Part shown: positions 25,445 through 35,229 of the stretch, one piece after another
Layout: the number at the start of each line of letters is the position of its first letter
How positions within the stretch are numbered: the stretch's first letter is position 1
NCBI GenBank assembly: GCA_022449455.1
Contig: JAKUPL010000017.1
Coordinates: forward strand, 1 to 64,000
From: Alcanivorax sp.
GTDB taxonomy: Bacteria; Pseudomonadota; Gammaproteobacteria; Pseudomonadales; Alcanivoracaceae
Direction: 5' to 3'
DNA: 64,000 bases
Notes under the pieces: model-generated
Databases searched by the model: none
Seen by the model: the letters and a program-made list of their open reading frames with translations, nothing else
Told to the model about the DNA's origin: nothing
Made by a program: the position numbers and the translations under genes

Positions 25445-25675
25445 ATGAGCCAGTATCAAGACGACGACTTCCAGAACGACCTCAACGAGGAAGCCCGCGA
25501 TCTTCTCTCCGCCATCGAACAGGTGGAAGAAACCCTGGCGATGATGACCACCGTGGTCGGCCGGCTCAAGGAGCAGGTCAGCGCCCACCTTGATGGCGAA
25601 GACGACGACACCATCGAAATGAGCGCCGAGGAATTTCTCGAGCAATGCGAGAACACCGAGGGCACCTGGCACTGA
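25445..25675 (+). CDS. Small acidic conserved-looking hypothetical protein
   Basis: A 76-residue acidic protein starting at an ATG with GGAGG eight bases upstream. The first 15 residues are Asp/Gln/Asn-rich; residues 15-45 have a heptad-like hydrophobic pattern (LLSAIEQVEETLAMM) consistent with a coiled coil. It contains a single Cys near the C-terminus (EFLEQCENTEG). I do not recognise a family. It lies between nrdB and the ThDP enzyme on the same strand, with its own leader. Confidence 0.7.
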   Translation: MSQYQDDDFQNDLNEEARDLLSAIEQVEETLAMMTTVVGRLKEQVSAHLDGEDDDTIEMSAEEFLEQCENTEGTWH

Positions 25676-25834
25676 GCCGGGCCGATTCGCCCCGTTCGCT
25701 TCACGCCGCCATCACCGGCGCGCGTCCGTACTTTCCGTATCCCCGCGCCTTGCCGGCGCGTTATAGTACCTGCACTTCACACACCGACCTGAAAGCCCCG
25801 GGTGCCCCCGTCGCGCGCCGGTAAGGAGAGCTGC

Positions 25835-27478
25835 ATGAAAGCTTCTGATTTGTTCGTCAGGGCGCTGGAGGCGGAGGGCGTCGAATACGTCTTCGCGATT
25901 CCCGGCGAAGAGAACCTGGATCTGCTTGAGGCGCTGCGCGGCTCCCGGTCCATCAAACTGGTGATCACCCGTCACGAACAGGCCGCCGGCTTCATGGCCG
26001 CCACCTACGGCCGCCTCACCGGCAAGGCCTGCGCCTGCCTGTCCACCCTGGGCCCCGGCGCCACCAACTTCGTGACCGCCGCCGCCTACGCCCAGCTCGG
26101 CGCCATGCCGATGGTGATGATCACCGGCCAGAAGCCGATCAAGTCCAGCAAGCAGGGGCAGTTCCAGATCATCGACGTGGTCGACATGATGCGCCCCCTG
26201 ACCAAGTTCACCAAAACCGTGGTCAGCGGCGACACCATCCCCGCCCGGGTGCGCGAGGCGTTCCGGCTGGCCCAGGAAGAACGCCCCGGCGCCACCCACC
26301 TGGAATTGCCCGAGGACATCGCCCGCGAGCATTCCACCATGCCGGTGCTGGAGCCGAGCCTGACACGCCGCCCGATCGCCGAGGACAAGGCCATCTGCCG
26401 CGCCGTGGAAGCGATCAGCGGCGCCCGCAAGCCGCTGATCGTGGTCGGCGCCGGCGCCAACCGCAAGCTCACCAGCAAGATGCTGCGCCAGTTCATCGAG
26501 AAGCTCGGCATTCCGGCCATCACCACCCAGATGGGCAAGGGCGTGGTGGATGAAACCGGCGCCCACTTCCTGGGCAACACCGCGCTGTCCGACGGCGACT
26601 TCGTGCACCGCGCCATCGACGCCGCCGACCTGATCATCAACGTGGGCCACGACGTGGTGGAGAAACCGCCGTTCTTCATGCAGCCCGGCGGCGCCACCGT
26701 GGTGCACATCAACTTCAATTCCGCCCAGGTGGACCCGGTCTATTTCCCGCAGATCGAAGTGGTGGGCGACATCGCCAACAGTCTGTGGCAGCTCAAGGAA
26801 CGCCTGGAACCCCAGGAGCACTGGGGCTTCGCCGATTTCCACCGGGTCCGCGACGCCCTCCAGAAGCACATCACCGAAGGCGCCCGCGACGACCGCTTCC
26901 CGATCCTGCCGCAACGCCTGGTCCATGAGATCCGCAAGGTGATGCCCAGCGACGGCATCATCGCCCTGGACAACGGCATGTACAAAATCTGGTTCGCGCG
27001 TAACTATCCCGCCACCCACCCCAACACCGTGCTGCTGGACAACGCCCTGGCCAGCATGGGCGCCGGCCTGCCCTCGGCCATGGCCGCCAAGATGGTGCAC
27101 CCGGAGCGCCGCGTGATGGCGGTGTGCGGCGATGGCGGCTTCATGATGAACTCCCAGGAACTGGAAACCGCCGTGCGCCTGCGTCTCGATCTGGTGATCC
27201 TGATCCTGCGCGACGACGGCTACGGCATGATCAAGTGGAAACAGAAGCAAATGGATTTCCACGACTTCGGCCTGGACTTCCACAACCCGGACTTCGTCGC
27301 CTACGCCAAGGCCTACGGCGCCCAGGGCCACCGGGTGGAAAGCACCGAGGGCCTGGTGCCGCTGGTGGAGGAATGCTACGGCGCCGGCGGCGTGCACGTG
27401 ATCGACGTGCCGGTGGATTACAGCATGAACGACCGCATCCTCAATCAGGAGATCCGTGAGCTCAGCAGCAAGGTGTGA
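25835..27478 (+). CDS. Acetolactate synthase large-subunit-like ThDP enzyme
   Basis: A 547-residue thiamine-diphosphate enzyme of the acetohydroxyacid synthase family. The catalytic glutamate lies in the N-terminal FAIPGEENLD segment, and the ThDP/Mg motif is GDGGFMMNSQEL near residue 430. AAGGAG at 25823-25828 supports the ATG at 25835. No ilvH/ilvN small subunit gene is adjacent, so it is probably not the main branched-chain biosynthetic enzyme; a catabolic acetolactate synthase or a related decarboxylase or ligase are alternatives. Confidence 0.82.
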   Translation: MKASDLFVRALEAEGVEYVFAIPGEENLDLLEALRGSRSIKLVITRHEQAAGFMAATYGRLTGKACACLSTLGPGATNFVTAAAYAQLGAMPMVMITGQKPIKSSKQGQFQIIDVVDMMRPLTKFTKTVVSGDTIPARVREAFRLAQEERPGATHLELPEDIAREHSTMPVLEPSLTRRPIAEDKAICRAVEAISGARKPLIVVGAGANRKLTSKMLRQFIEKLGIPAITTQMGKGVVDETGAHFLGNTALSDGDFVHRAIDAADLIINVGHDVVEKPPFFMQPGGATVVHINFNSAQVDPVYFPQIEVVGDIANSLWQLKERLEPQEHWGFADFHRVRDALQKHITEGARDDRFPILPQRLVHEIRKVMPSDGIIALDNGMYKIWFARNYPATHPNTVLLDNALASMGAGLPSAMAAKMVHPERRVMAVCGDGGFMMNSQELETAVRLRLDLVILILRDDGYGMIKWKQKQMDFHDFGLDFHNPDFVAYAKAYGAQGHRVESTEGLVPLVEECYGAGGVHVIDVPVDYSMNDRILNQEIRELSSKV

Positions 27479-27589
27479 GCCGGCGCCGGCGGGTGGCCGC
27501 CCGGTGTCGCGGTTTGGCATGACGGTTTGAGCGGCGGCGTCGCTGCATTAAAGTATCCGCAAAGGGTCCGATCACCGGGGGATACCCAT

Positions 27590-28087
27590 ATGTGGCAGCC
27601 GCATTACCACACGCTGGCGCGCTATAACCGCTGGCAGCACGGTCAACTCTACGCCGTCTGCGCGGCGCTGGACGATGCCGAACGCAAAGCCGCGCGGGGT
27701 CTGTTCTTTACCTCCATACATGGCACGCTCAACCACCTGCTGCTCACCGACCGCATGTGGCTGGGCCGCTTCACCGACCGGCCGTTTCCGGTGGACCGCC
27801 TGGACCAGGAGCTGTACGCCGACTTCGCCACCCTGGAACGGGAACGGCGGCGTACCGATCAGGCTCTGCTCGACTACACCACCGCCCTGGACGAGGCGCG
27901 CGTCGAGGGCGAACTGAGCTACGTGTCCGCCTCCACCGGCCAGGCCCGGCGCTACCCCATGCGCCTGTGCCTGACCCATCTGTTCAATCATCAGACCCAC
28001 CATCGTGGCCAGCTCAGCACCGCGCTCAGCCAGTTGGGCCGGGATGTCGGCACCACGGATCTGATCTTCATGCCAGCCGACGCCTGA
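27590..28087 (+). CDS. DinB family protein
   Basis: A 165-residue protein with the four-helix DinB/YfiT-like fold pattern. Metal-site histidines are suggested by SIHGTLNHLL near residue 45 and by HQTHHRGQL near 138-146. Members include thiol-dependent and damage-inducible proteins of mostly unknown activity. The upstream part of the open frame has no typical protein character; the ATG at 27590 follows a GGGGG stretch. Its stop is two bases before the antiporter gene, so the two are probably cotranscribed. Confidence 0.87.
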   Translation: MWQPHYHTLARYNRWQHGQLYAVCAALDDAERKAARGLFFTSIHGTLNHLLLTDRMWLGRFTDRPFPVDRLDQELYADFATLERERRRTDQALLDYTTALDEARVEGELSYVSASTGQARRYPMRLCLTHLFNHQTHHRGQLSTALSQLGRDVGTTDLIFMPADA

Positions 28088-28089
28088 CC

Positions 28090-30048
28090 ATGCACGATTC
28101 CCTGACTCTGGTGGTGATCCTGCTGACCACGGCGGTGTTCGCGGTGGTGGTGTTTCGCCGCCTGCACCTGCCGCCGATCCTGGCCTACCTGGGCGCCGGT
28201 GTGCTCGCCGGACCGGGCGGCTTCGGCTGGGTGGGCGACACCGCCGGCATGCAGCACCTGGCCGAGTTCGGCATCGTCTTTCTGCTGTTCTCCCTGGGCC
28301 TGGAATTCTCCATCCCGCGCCTGCTGGCGCTGCGCCGGGTGGTGTTCGGCGCCGGCCCGCTGCAGGTGCTGCTCACCGCCCTGCCGGTGATCGCGCTGTT
28401 GTGGTGGCTGGCGCCGACCCCGGCGGTGGCGCTGATCGGCGGCGCCGCCTTCGCGCTCTCCTCCACCGCCATGGTGATCCGCGACCTGATCGCCCGGGGC
28501 GCGGTGAACACAGGCTACGGCCGCGCCGCCACCGGCGTGCTGCTGTTCCAGGACCTGGCGGCGGTGATCCTGCTGGTACTGCTGCCGGTGCTGGCCGACC
28601 CGGGCACCGGCAACCCCCTGGCCACCGCCGCCACCACCCTGGGCAAGGCGGTGCTGCTGTTCGCCGGCATCTACGTGATCGGCAAATGGGTGCTGCCGCG
28701 GGCGCTGGAGGAGACCGGTCGCGCACGCTCCGACGAAGTGTTCGTGATGACCGCTTTGCTGCTGGCGTTGCTGGCCGCCTGGGTGACCCACGCCCTGGGC
28801 CTGTCCATGGCGCTGGGCGCCTTTCTGGCCGGTATGATGCTGGGCGAAAGCCATTTCCGGCATCAGATCGAGGCCGATATCCGGCCATTCCGGGACCTGC
28901 TGCTGGGTCTGTTCTTCATGGGCGTGGGCATGCTGGTGTCGCCGGCCCTGTTCGTCGATTACTGGCACTGGATCCTGGTCGGCGCCAGCCTGCTGATGGT
29001 GCTCAAGCTGGCGGTGGTGACGGCGGTGCTTCGGCTGCTGGGCGAGCGCCGGGAAACCGCCCTGCGCACCGGCGTGCTGCTGGCCCAGGGCGGCGAGTTC
29101 GGCTTCGTGCTGATGGCCCTGGCGGTCACCCACGGTCTGATCAGCAACGAGCAGGCCGGGGTGCTGGTGTCGATCACCGTGCTGACCATGGCGGTGACCC
29201 CGGCGCTGCTGGAACACAGCGGCACCCTCACCCGCCGCCTGCTGCGGCAATGGGAACAGGAACCGGACACCCCCGCGGTGGACGAGGCCACCACCGGCCA
29301 TGTGCTGCTGTGCGGCTACGGCCGGGTGGGCCAGAACCTGATGCGCTACCTGCACCGCTTCCATCATCAGGCGGTGGCCATCGACACCGACCTGGTGCGC
29401 ATCCAGGAGGCCAGCCAGGCCGGCGAGCGCATTCTCTACGGCGACGCCACCCGCAAGGAAATCCTGGAACGGGCCGGCATCCACCGGGCCAGCCTGCTGG
29501 TGGTGACCTTCGATGACGCGCGCCAGGCGGAGCGCATCCTGCATACCGCCCACCAGCTGTGCCCGGATCTGCGCGTGCTGGTGCGCACCCGCGACGACGC
29601 CCACCTGGACGAGCTGCTGGCCGCCGGTGCCGCGGAAGTGGTGCCGGAAGTGCTGGAAGCCTCGCTGATGCTGGTGGCCCATGCGCTGATGATGCTGGAG
29701 ACGCCGTTCGGCAAGGTGCTGGCCATGCTGCGCCAGAGCCGCCGCGAGCGCTATAAGCTGCTGCGCGGCTACTACCACGGCGAATCGCTGCCCACCGCCG
29801 ACCGCGCCGGTAACCCCTACCGCCTGCTGCACGCGGTCACCGTGCACGGCCAGGCCGCCGCCATCGGCCAGCGCCTGGGCGATCTGGACCTGGCCGGCGG
29901 CAAGGTGGAAGTGCAATCGTTGCGCCGGGAAGACCGCACCCTGGCCCACCCGGACGACGACACCATGCTGCTCGACGGCGACATCCTGATCCTCTACGGC
30001 CCCCTGGAAGCGGTGGAGGCGGCGGAGGAGCAACTGCTGGGCGGGTAG
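28090..30048 (+). CDS. Kef-type CPA2 cation:proton antiporter with TrkA domains
   Basis: A 652-residue membrane antiporter. About 12 hydrophobic helices occupy residues 1-385, with the CPA2 GVLLFQDLAAVILLVLLP core. A nucleotide-binding TrkA-N domain follows, starting HVLLCGYGRVGQNLM near residue 405, and a TrkA-C-like region lies at about 570-650. KefB/KefC relatives release potassium in exchange for protons and are gated by NAD(H) or glutathione adducts. The start is two bases after the DinB-family stop. Confidence 0.9.
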   Translation: MHDSLTLVVILLTTAVFAVVVFRRLHLPPILAYLGAGVLAGPGGFGWVGDTAGMQHLAEFGIVFLLFSLGLEFSIPRLLALRRVVFGAGPLQVLLTALPVIALLWWLAPTPAVALIGGAAFALSSTAMVIRDLIARGAVNTGYGRAATGVLLFQDLAAVILLVLLPVLADPGTGNPLATAATTLGKAVLLFAGIYVIGKWVLPRALEETGRARSDEVFVMTALLLALLAAWVTHALGLSMALGAFLAGMMLGESHFRHQIEADIRPFRDLLLGLFFMGVGMLVSPALFVDYWHWILVGASLLMVLKLAVVTAVLRLLGERRETALRTGVLLAQGGEFGFVLMALAVTHGLISNEQAGVLVSITVLTMAVTPALLEHSGTLTRRLLRQWEQEPDTPAVDEATTGHVLLCGYGRVGQNLMRYLHRFHHQAVAIDTDLVRIQEASQAGERILYGDATRKEILERAGIHRASLLVVTFDDARQAERILHTAHQLCPDLRVLVRTRDDAHLDELLAAGAAEVVPEVLEASLMLVAHALMMLETPFGKVLAMLRQSRRERYKLLRGYYHGESLPTADRAGNPYRLLHAVTVHGQAAAIGQRLGDLDLAGGKVEVQSLRREDRTLAHPDDDTMLLDGDILILYGPLEAVEAAEEQLLGG

Positions 30049-31053
30049 CTAAGAGCCGGGCGGATGGTCCCGCCGGTCCCGGGCCGGGGTGCGCCCGGTC
30101 CAGCCCCGGTAGGCCCGGCTGAAGGCGCTGTGCTCGGAATAGCCCAACAACAGGGCGATTTCCCCCAGGGTCAGCGACGGATCGGCCAGGTAGTGCCCGG
30201 CCAGTTGTTCGCGGGTGCGGTCCAGCAGCGTTTGCCAGTTCAGCCGGCGCCGGGCCAGCCGCCGTTGCAGCGTGCGCGGCGACACGTGCAGGCGCGCCGC
30301 CACCCGGGCCAGACTCACCCGCCCCTCGGGCAGCAGGGCCACCAGGGTATGCTGCAACGCCCGGTCAAAACCGTCAGAATCCGGCAGCGCGCGCAACAGC
30401 GCCCGTGCCTGCCGATCCAGCAGCGCCCGGGACCCGGCGTCGCTGCGCGGCAGGCTCAAGCCAAGAAACGACAACGGAAAAACCACCTCGGTGTGGGGCG
30501 CGTCGAACGCCACCGGGCAACCGAAGAACGCCCGGTAAGCGCGCCGCTCCGCCGGCGCCGGGGCCGGGAACACGAAACGCACCCGCCGTGGCGCCAGGCC
30601 CTGCTCCAGCAGCCGGCGCATGAAGGTCACCAGGGCGGCGATGGAAACGCTGTCCGCCAGGGTGCCCAGGGACGCCTCCCCCGGCCAGCGCAGGGTCATG
30701 CCCGCCTCACCGGCCTGCACCTGGACCAGATCCCGCCCGTAGAACAGGCTCTCGTAACGCTGGTAGGCCAGCATCACCTCACCCAGGGTCTGGCAGGTCA
30801 GCGTCAGATAACCCAGCACGCCCACATGGCGCGGTTGCACCAGGGCGCCGATGGCCAGCCCCGGCGCCGTTGCCCCGGGCCGTAGCGCCACCGCCTGCTC
30901 CAGCAGCCGCCGCCACAGCGGCAGGTCGACGACGTCCGCCGGCCCGCGGCTGTCGAGCACGGCGCGCAATTCCGGCGCCGGCAGGTTTTCGCGGTCCAGC
31001 CAGTCGCTGAGCAACTGCACCCAGGCGCCGGTGACCCGCATGGGAGAGGCCAT
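30049..31053 (-). CDS. AraC-family regulator with arabinose_bd-type N-terminal domain
   Basis: A 334-residue transcription factor. The N-terminal 200 residues resemble the OruR/ArgR-type ligand domain (FGCPVAFDAPHTEVVFP block near 175), and the C-terminal 100 residues hold a double helix-turn-helix with VAARLHVSPRTLQRRL and EIALLLGYSEHSAFSRAYRGWTG. Its stop abuts the antiporter stop in convergent orientation. It is divergent from the membrane hydroxylase gene over 136 bases and may control it. The effector is unknown. Confidence 0.9.
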   Translation of the reverse strand: MASPMRVTGAWVQLLSDWLDRENLPAPELRAVLDSRGPADVVDLPLWRRLLEQAVALRPGATAPGLAIGALVQPRHVGVLGYLTLTCQTLGEVMLAYQRYESLFYGRDLVQVQAGEAGMTLRWPGEASLGTLADSVSIAALVTFMRRLLEQGLAPRRVRFVFPAPAPAERRAYRAFFGCPVAFDAPHTEVVFPLSFLGLSLPRSDAGSRALLDRQARALLRALPDSDGFDRALQHTLVALLPEGRVSLARVAARLHVSPRTLQRRLARRRLNWQTLLDRTREQLAGHYLADPSLTLGEIALLLGYSEHSAFSRAYRGWTGRTPARDRRDHPPGS

Positions 31054-31189
31054 CGGTATTCCTTATCGGTTGGCGTCGTCTCGTATTGGCGTAAATTGTC
31101 AAAAAGACGGCGTGATTCGTCAATACCACCTTTCAGCTACGCCCCACAATGGGCTCATCCCATTGGCTTGCACCCTGGAGGCACCGGCC

Positions 31190-32167
31190 ATGACGCTGAT
31201 GACCATGTTCGAGGACGTTTGGCGCAACAGTGGCCTGGCGCCGCTCTGGCAGACGGTGTCTCCGTGGCTGGCCCTGGACGAGCGGCAGCTGATTTTCGTG
31301 GTGGCCACGCCGGTGTTCATCGGCGTGTTTTTGTGGGAATACCTGCGCATTCGCCACGATCCGGTACGCGTGGACGCCCGCGAATCCCTGCGCAACTTCC
31401 TGCTCGGCGCCGGCTACCAGACCACCGAGCTGCTGTTCGCCGGGGTCCTTTCCTTCCCGGTGTTCGCCCTGGCCTACCACCACCGGCTGTTGGACATTCC
31501 TCTGAACGCGGGCACCGCCGCCCTGCTCTGGGTGCTCACCGATTTCTGCTTCTACTGGTTCCACCGTGGTTCCCACCGGGTGCGCTGGCTGTGGGCCGCC
31601 CACGTCACCCACCACTCCTCCGAACGCATGAACTTCTCCACCGCCATGCGCCAGAACGCCACCAATATCTTCAACGGCGGCTGGCTGGTCTATGTGCCGC
31701 TGACGCTGATCGGCTTCAATCCGGTGTGGATCGGCGTCTGTTATGCCCTGTCCCTGGTCTACCAGTTTTTTATTCACACCACCCTGGTGGGCCGCCTGCA
31801 CCCGTGGATCGAGTGGCTCTTCAACACCCCCAGTCACCATCGCGTGCACCATGCCCGCAACCCGGACTACATCGACCGCAACTACGGCGGCGTCTTTATC
31901 GTTTTCGACCGCCTGTTCGGCACCTTCACCGAGGAACGGGACGATGAACCGGTGGAATACGGCATCACCCGTCCGGTGTACAGCCACAGCCTGATCGTCA
32001 ACTGGTGCCACGAATACCGGGATATGTTCCGCGACATGGCCCGGCGTGGCTCGCCGGGTCAGCGGCTCAAACATTTATGGAAGCCGCCGGAGTGGCGGCG
32101 TCCGCCGGCCCGGTCTCGGCACGACGGGCTCACCGTAGAAAGCCGTGGATCTGATTCCGAAAATTGA
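31190..32167 (+). CDS. Sterol desaturase / fatty acid hydroxylase superfamily protein
   Basis: A 325-residue membrane protein of the diiron hydroxylase superfamily. Histidine clusters HRGSHR (near 124), HVTHHSS (near 138) and HHRVHH (near 217) supply the metal ligands between predicted membrane helices. Members hydroxylate or desaturate lipids; this substrate is not known. GGAGG lies about eight bases before the ATG at 31190, much preferable to the upstream in-frame extension that overlaps the araC gene. Its 3' end overlaps the LuxR gene by 38 bases on the opposite strand. Confidence 0.9.
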   Translation: MTLMTMFEDVWRNSGLAPLWQTVSPWLALDERQLIFVVATPVFIGVFLWEYLRIRHDPVRVDARESLRNFLLGAGYQTTELLFAGVLSFPVFALAYHHRLLDIPLNAGTAALLWVLTDFCFYWFHRGSHRVRWLWAAHVTHHSSERMNFSTAMRQNATNIFNGGWLVYVPLTLIGFNPVWIGVCYALSLVYQFFIHTTLVGRLHPWIEWLFNTPSHHRVHHARNPDYIDRNYGGVFIVFDRLFGTFTEERDDEPVEYGITRPVYSHSLIVNWCHEYRDMFRDMARRGSPGQRLKHLWKPPEWRRPPARSRHDGLTVESRGSDSEN

Positions 32168-32906
32168 TACCCATGCGGGCGAAGGCACGATTACGCAGGG
32201 TCTTTACCGTGGATTCCTTGATTCCAAGGGTGGCGGCGACCCCCGCGTAGGTCATGCCCTGGGCGATCAGCACACAGACATTAAGCTCCTGGCCTGTGAG
32301 CTCGGGAAAGCGGGCGCGCAGCTTTTCACGGTCATCGCCCCGTAGCACGTCGCGGGCCTCCCGCAGCGCCAGGTGGCCCTGCAGAATCTTCATCAGCGCC
32401 GGGCAGAGCGCCTCAAAGGCACTCAGCTCCCGGTCGGAAAATGCCCCTTCGCTGCCGTGGCGGTAGAGATTGAACAGGACCGTGGCACCTCCATCGATCC
32501 TATGCAGGCCGGAAAGCTTTTCCTCGATCCCGGTATTCTCATAAATACCTTGCCGATAGGGACGGAAACGAATGTCCCGGGCACAAGCCCGACCGATATA
32601 GAATCGGTTGGCTCGCAGCCCGGCACGCTGCACGGAAGTAAGGATGGGATCGTGATTCTGATAGCCGAAGTGGCTGTAGTCGCGCCAGCAACGCCACACC
32701 AGATTGCGATCATGGTAACAACTTCCGGCCATCAGCATGCTCGGCAGCGGCTGGTCCATGCGCATCAGACTGAAATGCTGCGATAGCACCCAATGACCAA
32801 GCCGGTCCATGAATACCTGGCTGAAATTATCACTGCCCATGGCCGCCGCCAGGGTGGAAAGCGGGTCACCGCCCGCGGACTCCGATATTCTGGTCACCGT
32901 GGTCAT
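32130..32906 (-). CDS. LuxR-type helix-turn-helix regulator
   Basis: A 258-residue protein with a C-terminal LuxR/GerE DNA-binding domain: LTGQELNVCVLIAQGMT, then the recognition region GIKESTVKTLRNRAFARMGI. The N-terminal 180 residues could bind a small ligand but have no motif I can name. It is the last gene of the leftward catabolic cluster, 39 bases after the EthD gene, and could report pathway state. Its 3' end overlaps the hydroxylase gene antisense. Confidence 0.87.
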   Translation of the reverse strand: MTTVTRISESAGGDPLSTLAAAMGSDNFSQVFMDRLGHWVLSQHFSLMRMDQPLPSMLMAGSCYHDRNLVWRCWRDYSHFGYQNHDPILTSVQRAGLRANRFYIGRACARDIRFRPYRQGIYENTGIEEKLSGLHRIDGGATVLFNLYRHGSEGAFSDRELSAFEALCPALMKILQGHLALREARDVLRGDDREKLRARFPELTGQELNVCVLIAQGMTYAGVAATLGIKESTVKTLRNRAFARMGINFRNQIHGFLR

Positions 32907-32945
32907 GAAGCCTCCCGAAGGGCGATGCCCCTCATGGTCGTTGGC

Positions 32946-33257
32946 TTAGGCGGACGCGGGCTCCACCGGCGCGGACAACAATAGCGCACCCTTGGGGGAG
33001 TAATTGGGTACGTCCTCGGCAAGCGTCCGGCCCACTTCGCTATCCAGCGCATCCCGCATTGCCCGCTCGGATTCGAACCAGCCCTCGAAAATGCAGAAAT
33101 GCGGCGACGGATGGGGCCCCATGGCTTCGGGGTAGACGCATTCATAACGTTTAAGCCCGGGTAACGTGCCGGCCAGTGGAAGATGCTTTTCCGCGTAGTA
33201 GCGCCGGAAGTGCGCTTCATCGTCGGGCCTCGGGTACAACACCATGAATTTATGCAT
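32946..33257 (-). CDS. EthD family protein
   Basis: A 103-residue protein of the ferredoxin-like dimeric alpha-beta barrel type. It starts MHKFMVLYPRPDDEAHFRRYY and continues with HLPLAGTLPGLKRYE, the EthD pattern named for a gene needed in ethyl tert-butyl ether use by Rhodococcus. Homologues are often small cyclases or monooxygenase helpers. The ATG at 33257 gives the family start; the longer frame runs into the araC gene. It lies 8 bases downstream of that gene on the same strand. Confidence 0.87.
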   Translation of the reverse strand: MHKFMVLYPRPDDEAHFRRYYAEKHLPLAGTLPGLKRYECVYPEAMGPHPSPHFCIFEGWFESERAMRDALDSEVGRTLAEDVPNYSPKGALLLSAPVEPASA

Positions 33258-33265
33258 ACGGATTC

Positions 33266-34216
33266 CTATTGAGATTGAAAGTTGGCGAACCGGTCCCGCC
33301 AGCTGCCCGGGGGCAGACCAAAACGGGCGCGAAACGCGCGGCTGAAATGCGCCGGGTCCGAGAAACCACACTCCACCGCGATCGACGAGACTGGTTGACC
33401 GCGGCGATCGGGGTCGCGCAACAGCACCAGGGCGCGGTTCATGCGTTCCTGATGGATGAAGGCGCTGGGCGTGCTTTGCCCCAGCAGGAAGAGGTTATAA
33501 AGACTGCGTCGCGACATGGAGAACGTCGCCGCAACGGTATCCGGGCTGAGCCGTGGATCCGCCAGGTGATGGATAATGAAGGCTTTCACTTCCTGCAAAC
33601 GCGAGCCCACCGCCGGCTTGTGATTGTTGCCGGCACCAGCGGCCTCGCCATCCAGGGCGCTTTCAATCAGCTTTACCGTGGCGTCCTGCAAGGCGCCCTG
33701 CGCCGAGGGTTGCAGGCCGCCGTCGCACAGCAAGCCGGTGAGCGAGGACAACACGATATTGGGAGCGCCACGGCCATCCAGGGCACGGCCGCAAACTGCG
33801 TCGACACTGCTCATCCAGCCGTCGCATTCCAGTTGCGGCACCATCAGCACCATGAAACTGGAGCCGTCGGTGGATTCAATACTGTATTCCCGGGTGGTGT
33901 CGTAAACCGACCACATTCCCGCCTTCAGCGTGGAGCTGCGATAGGCCTGCTGGATACGGCTGACCCCCCGCATCTGCCAGAAGATCTTGTAATAGGCGGC
34001 CGGCGCATCCTTAACGTACTGAGGCCGACGCACCACCCGGTTGGCATTGGTGTCCAACCGAGCCACCGCGCTATTCGCGAAACGACCGATCACGCCCCGG
34101 GCTCGGAATTCCCGCGGCCTAGGTGACTCGTAATCAAGCCGCAGGAAGTGCGACTGCATGGTGCGTCGCCAGCTGTCCAGTCCATCCACACTCACCTGTG
34201 CGGTCAGTTCGTTCAT
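33266..34216 (-). CDS. AraC-family regulator of the catabolic cluster
   Basis: A 316-residue regulator with an N-terminal AraC-binding-like domain of the FeaR/NphR type and a C-terminal AraC helix-turn-helix: TVAATFSMSRRSLYNLF and SSIAVECGFSDPAHFSRAFRARFG. Such proteins are usually activators of aromatic catabolism genes. The ATG at 34216 has GGAG seven bases upstream; an in-frame ATG six codons earlier lacks one. It lies inside the run of transporter and dehydrogenase genes and is the best candidate for their regulator. Confidence 0.9.
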   Translation of the reverse strand: MNELTAQVSVDGLDSWRRTMQSHFLRLDYESPRPREFRARGVIGRFANSAVARLDTNANRVVRRPQYVKDAPAAYYKIFWQMRGVSRIQQAYRSSTLKAGMWSVYDTTREYSIESTDGSSFMVLMVPQLECDGWMSSVDAVCGRALDGRGAPNIVLSSLTGLLCDGGLQPSAQGALQDATVKLIESALDGEAAGAGNNHKPAVGSRLQEVKAFIIHHLADPRLSPDTVAATFSMSRRSLYNLFLLGQSTPSAFIHQERMNRALVLLRDPDRRGQPVSSIAVECGFSDPAHFSRAFRARFGLPPGSWRDRFANFQSQ

Positions 34217-34272
34217 TGCCGACTCCAATTGCATTTTATTATTCTGTCCTGGGATCGGTGGCGCCCGACTCC

Positions 34273-35217
34273 TCAGCGAGCCGGGCGGGCGTCATCGTCG
34301 CGTTCCGACGTCAGCGGCGTGTCGGTCATGGTCTCCAGCCAAGCCACGAAACGACTGACGCTGGCGCCGGCCTCGTTAGCGTCGCAGGCCCGCTGCCAGA
34401 GCTTATGGTTCAGGGAAGCGGCCGGCAGTTCGACGCCGCTGTCACGGGCCATGTTCAGGGCAATGCCTACATCCTTGAACATCAATGCCAGTTTAAAAGG
34501 GTCGTCAAAAGTACGCGACACCACCCGCTGCTGAATATGGGTCCGGGTGATCCAGGACATCCCGGTAGCTTCATTAAGTACATCAGTCATGACCGCTGGA
34601 TCAAGCCCGTATCGCTTTCCGATCACCAGGCCCTCGGCGGTGGCGGTGAGATTCATCGCCGTGATCAGGTTGTTGATGCACTTCATGATATGGCCACAAC
34701 CGAGCGCGCCGAGATGAAAAGTACGACGTCCCATGGCATCAAGCAAAGGCCGCACGCGAGCCACGTCGGCGTCACCGCCGCCCACCATGAACACCAGTTC
34801 GGCCGCCTTGGCGCCCCACTCCGCGCCGGAGACCGGAGCATCCACCATGCGGACTCCGGCGTCGGTCAGGATGGCGGCGGTTTGCTGAGTCAGCCAGGGT
34901 TCCGACGAGGAAGTATCCAGCAGCAAGCTGCCGGGGCGCAGGCCCTCCAGCAACCCCTGATCCATGGTCACCACCTCGCTGACCACGCCGCCGTTGGGCA
35001 ACATGGTGATCACGATGTCGCTGGCGCTCGCCAGCTCGGCGGGACTGTCACAACACAGGGCGCCCTGCAAGGACAGCGACGGCGCGCGCTTCGGATCGGC
35101 GTCGTAGAGCGCCAGCGGAAAACCGGCCCGGGACAGTGCCGCGGCCATGGGCGCACCCATCACGCCCAAACCGACAAAGCCGATACGGCTGGATTCGGAT
35201 ACAGCTTTTTCAGACAC
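34273..35217 (-). CDS. NAD(P)-dependent beta-hydroxyacid dehydrogenase (HIBADH family), copy 1
   Basis: A 314-residue member of the 3-hydroxyisobutyrate/tartronate-semialdehyde reductase family. The dinucleotide-binding GFVGLGVMGAPMAAAL lies near residue 12, the substrate-binding DAPVSGAEWGAK near 125, and the catalytic lysine in LGCGHIMKCINN near 175-190. It starts with GTG at 35217, preceded by AAGGAG. It follows the TRAP large permease by 12 bases. It is clearly related to the gene at 38076, so the pathway uses two such enzymes or two isoforms. Confidence 0.9.
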   Translation of the reverse strand: MSEKAVSESSRIGFVGLGVMGAPMAAALSRAGFPLALYDADPKRAPSLSLQGALCCDSPAELASASDIVITMLPNGGVVSEVVTMDQGLLEGLRPGSLLLDTSSSEPWLTQQTAAILTDAGVRMVDAPVSGAEWGAKAAELVFMVGGGDADVARVRPLLDAMGRRTFHLGALGCGHIMKCINNLITAMNLTATAEGLVIGKRYGLDPAVMTDVLNEATGMSWITRTHIQQRVVSRTFDDPFKLALMFKDVGIALNMARDSGVELPAASLNHKLWQRACDANEAGASVSRFVAWLETMTDTPLTSERDDDARPAR

Positions 35218-35229
35218 GGAGACTCCTTA

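Noticed and set aside
25712-27520. 602-residue frame antisense to the ThDP enzyme
   Set aside because: Shadow of the acetolactate-synthase-like gene, with His/Gly/Ala-rich nonsense composition.
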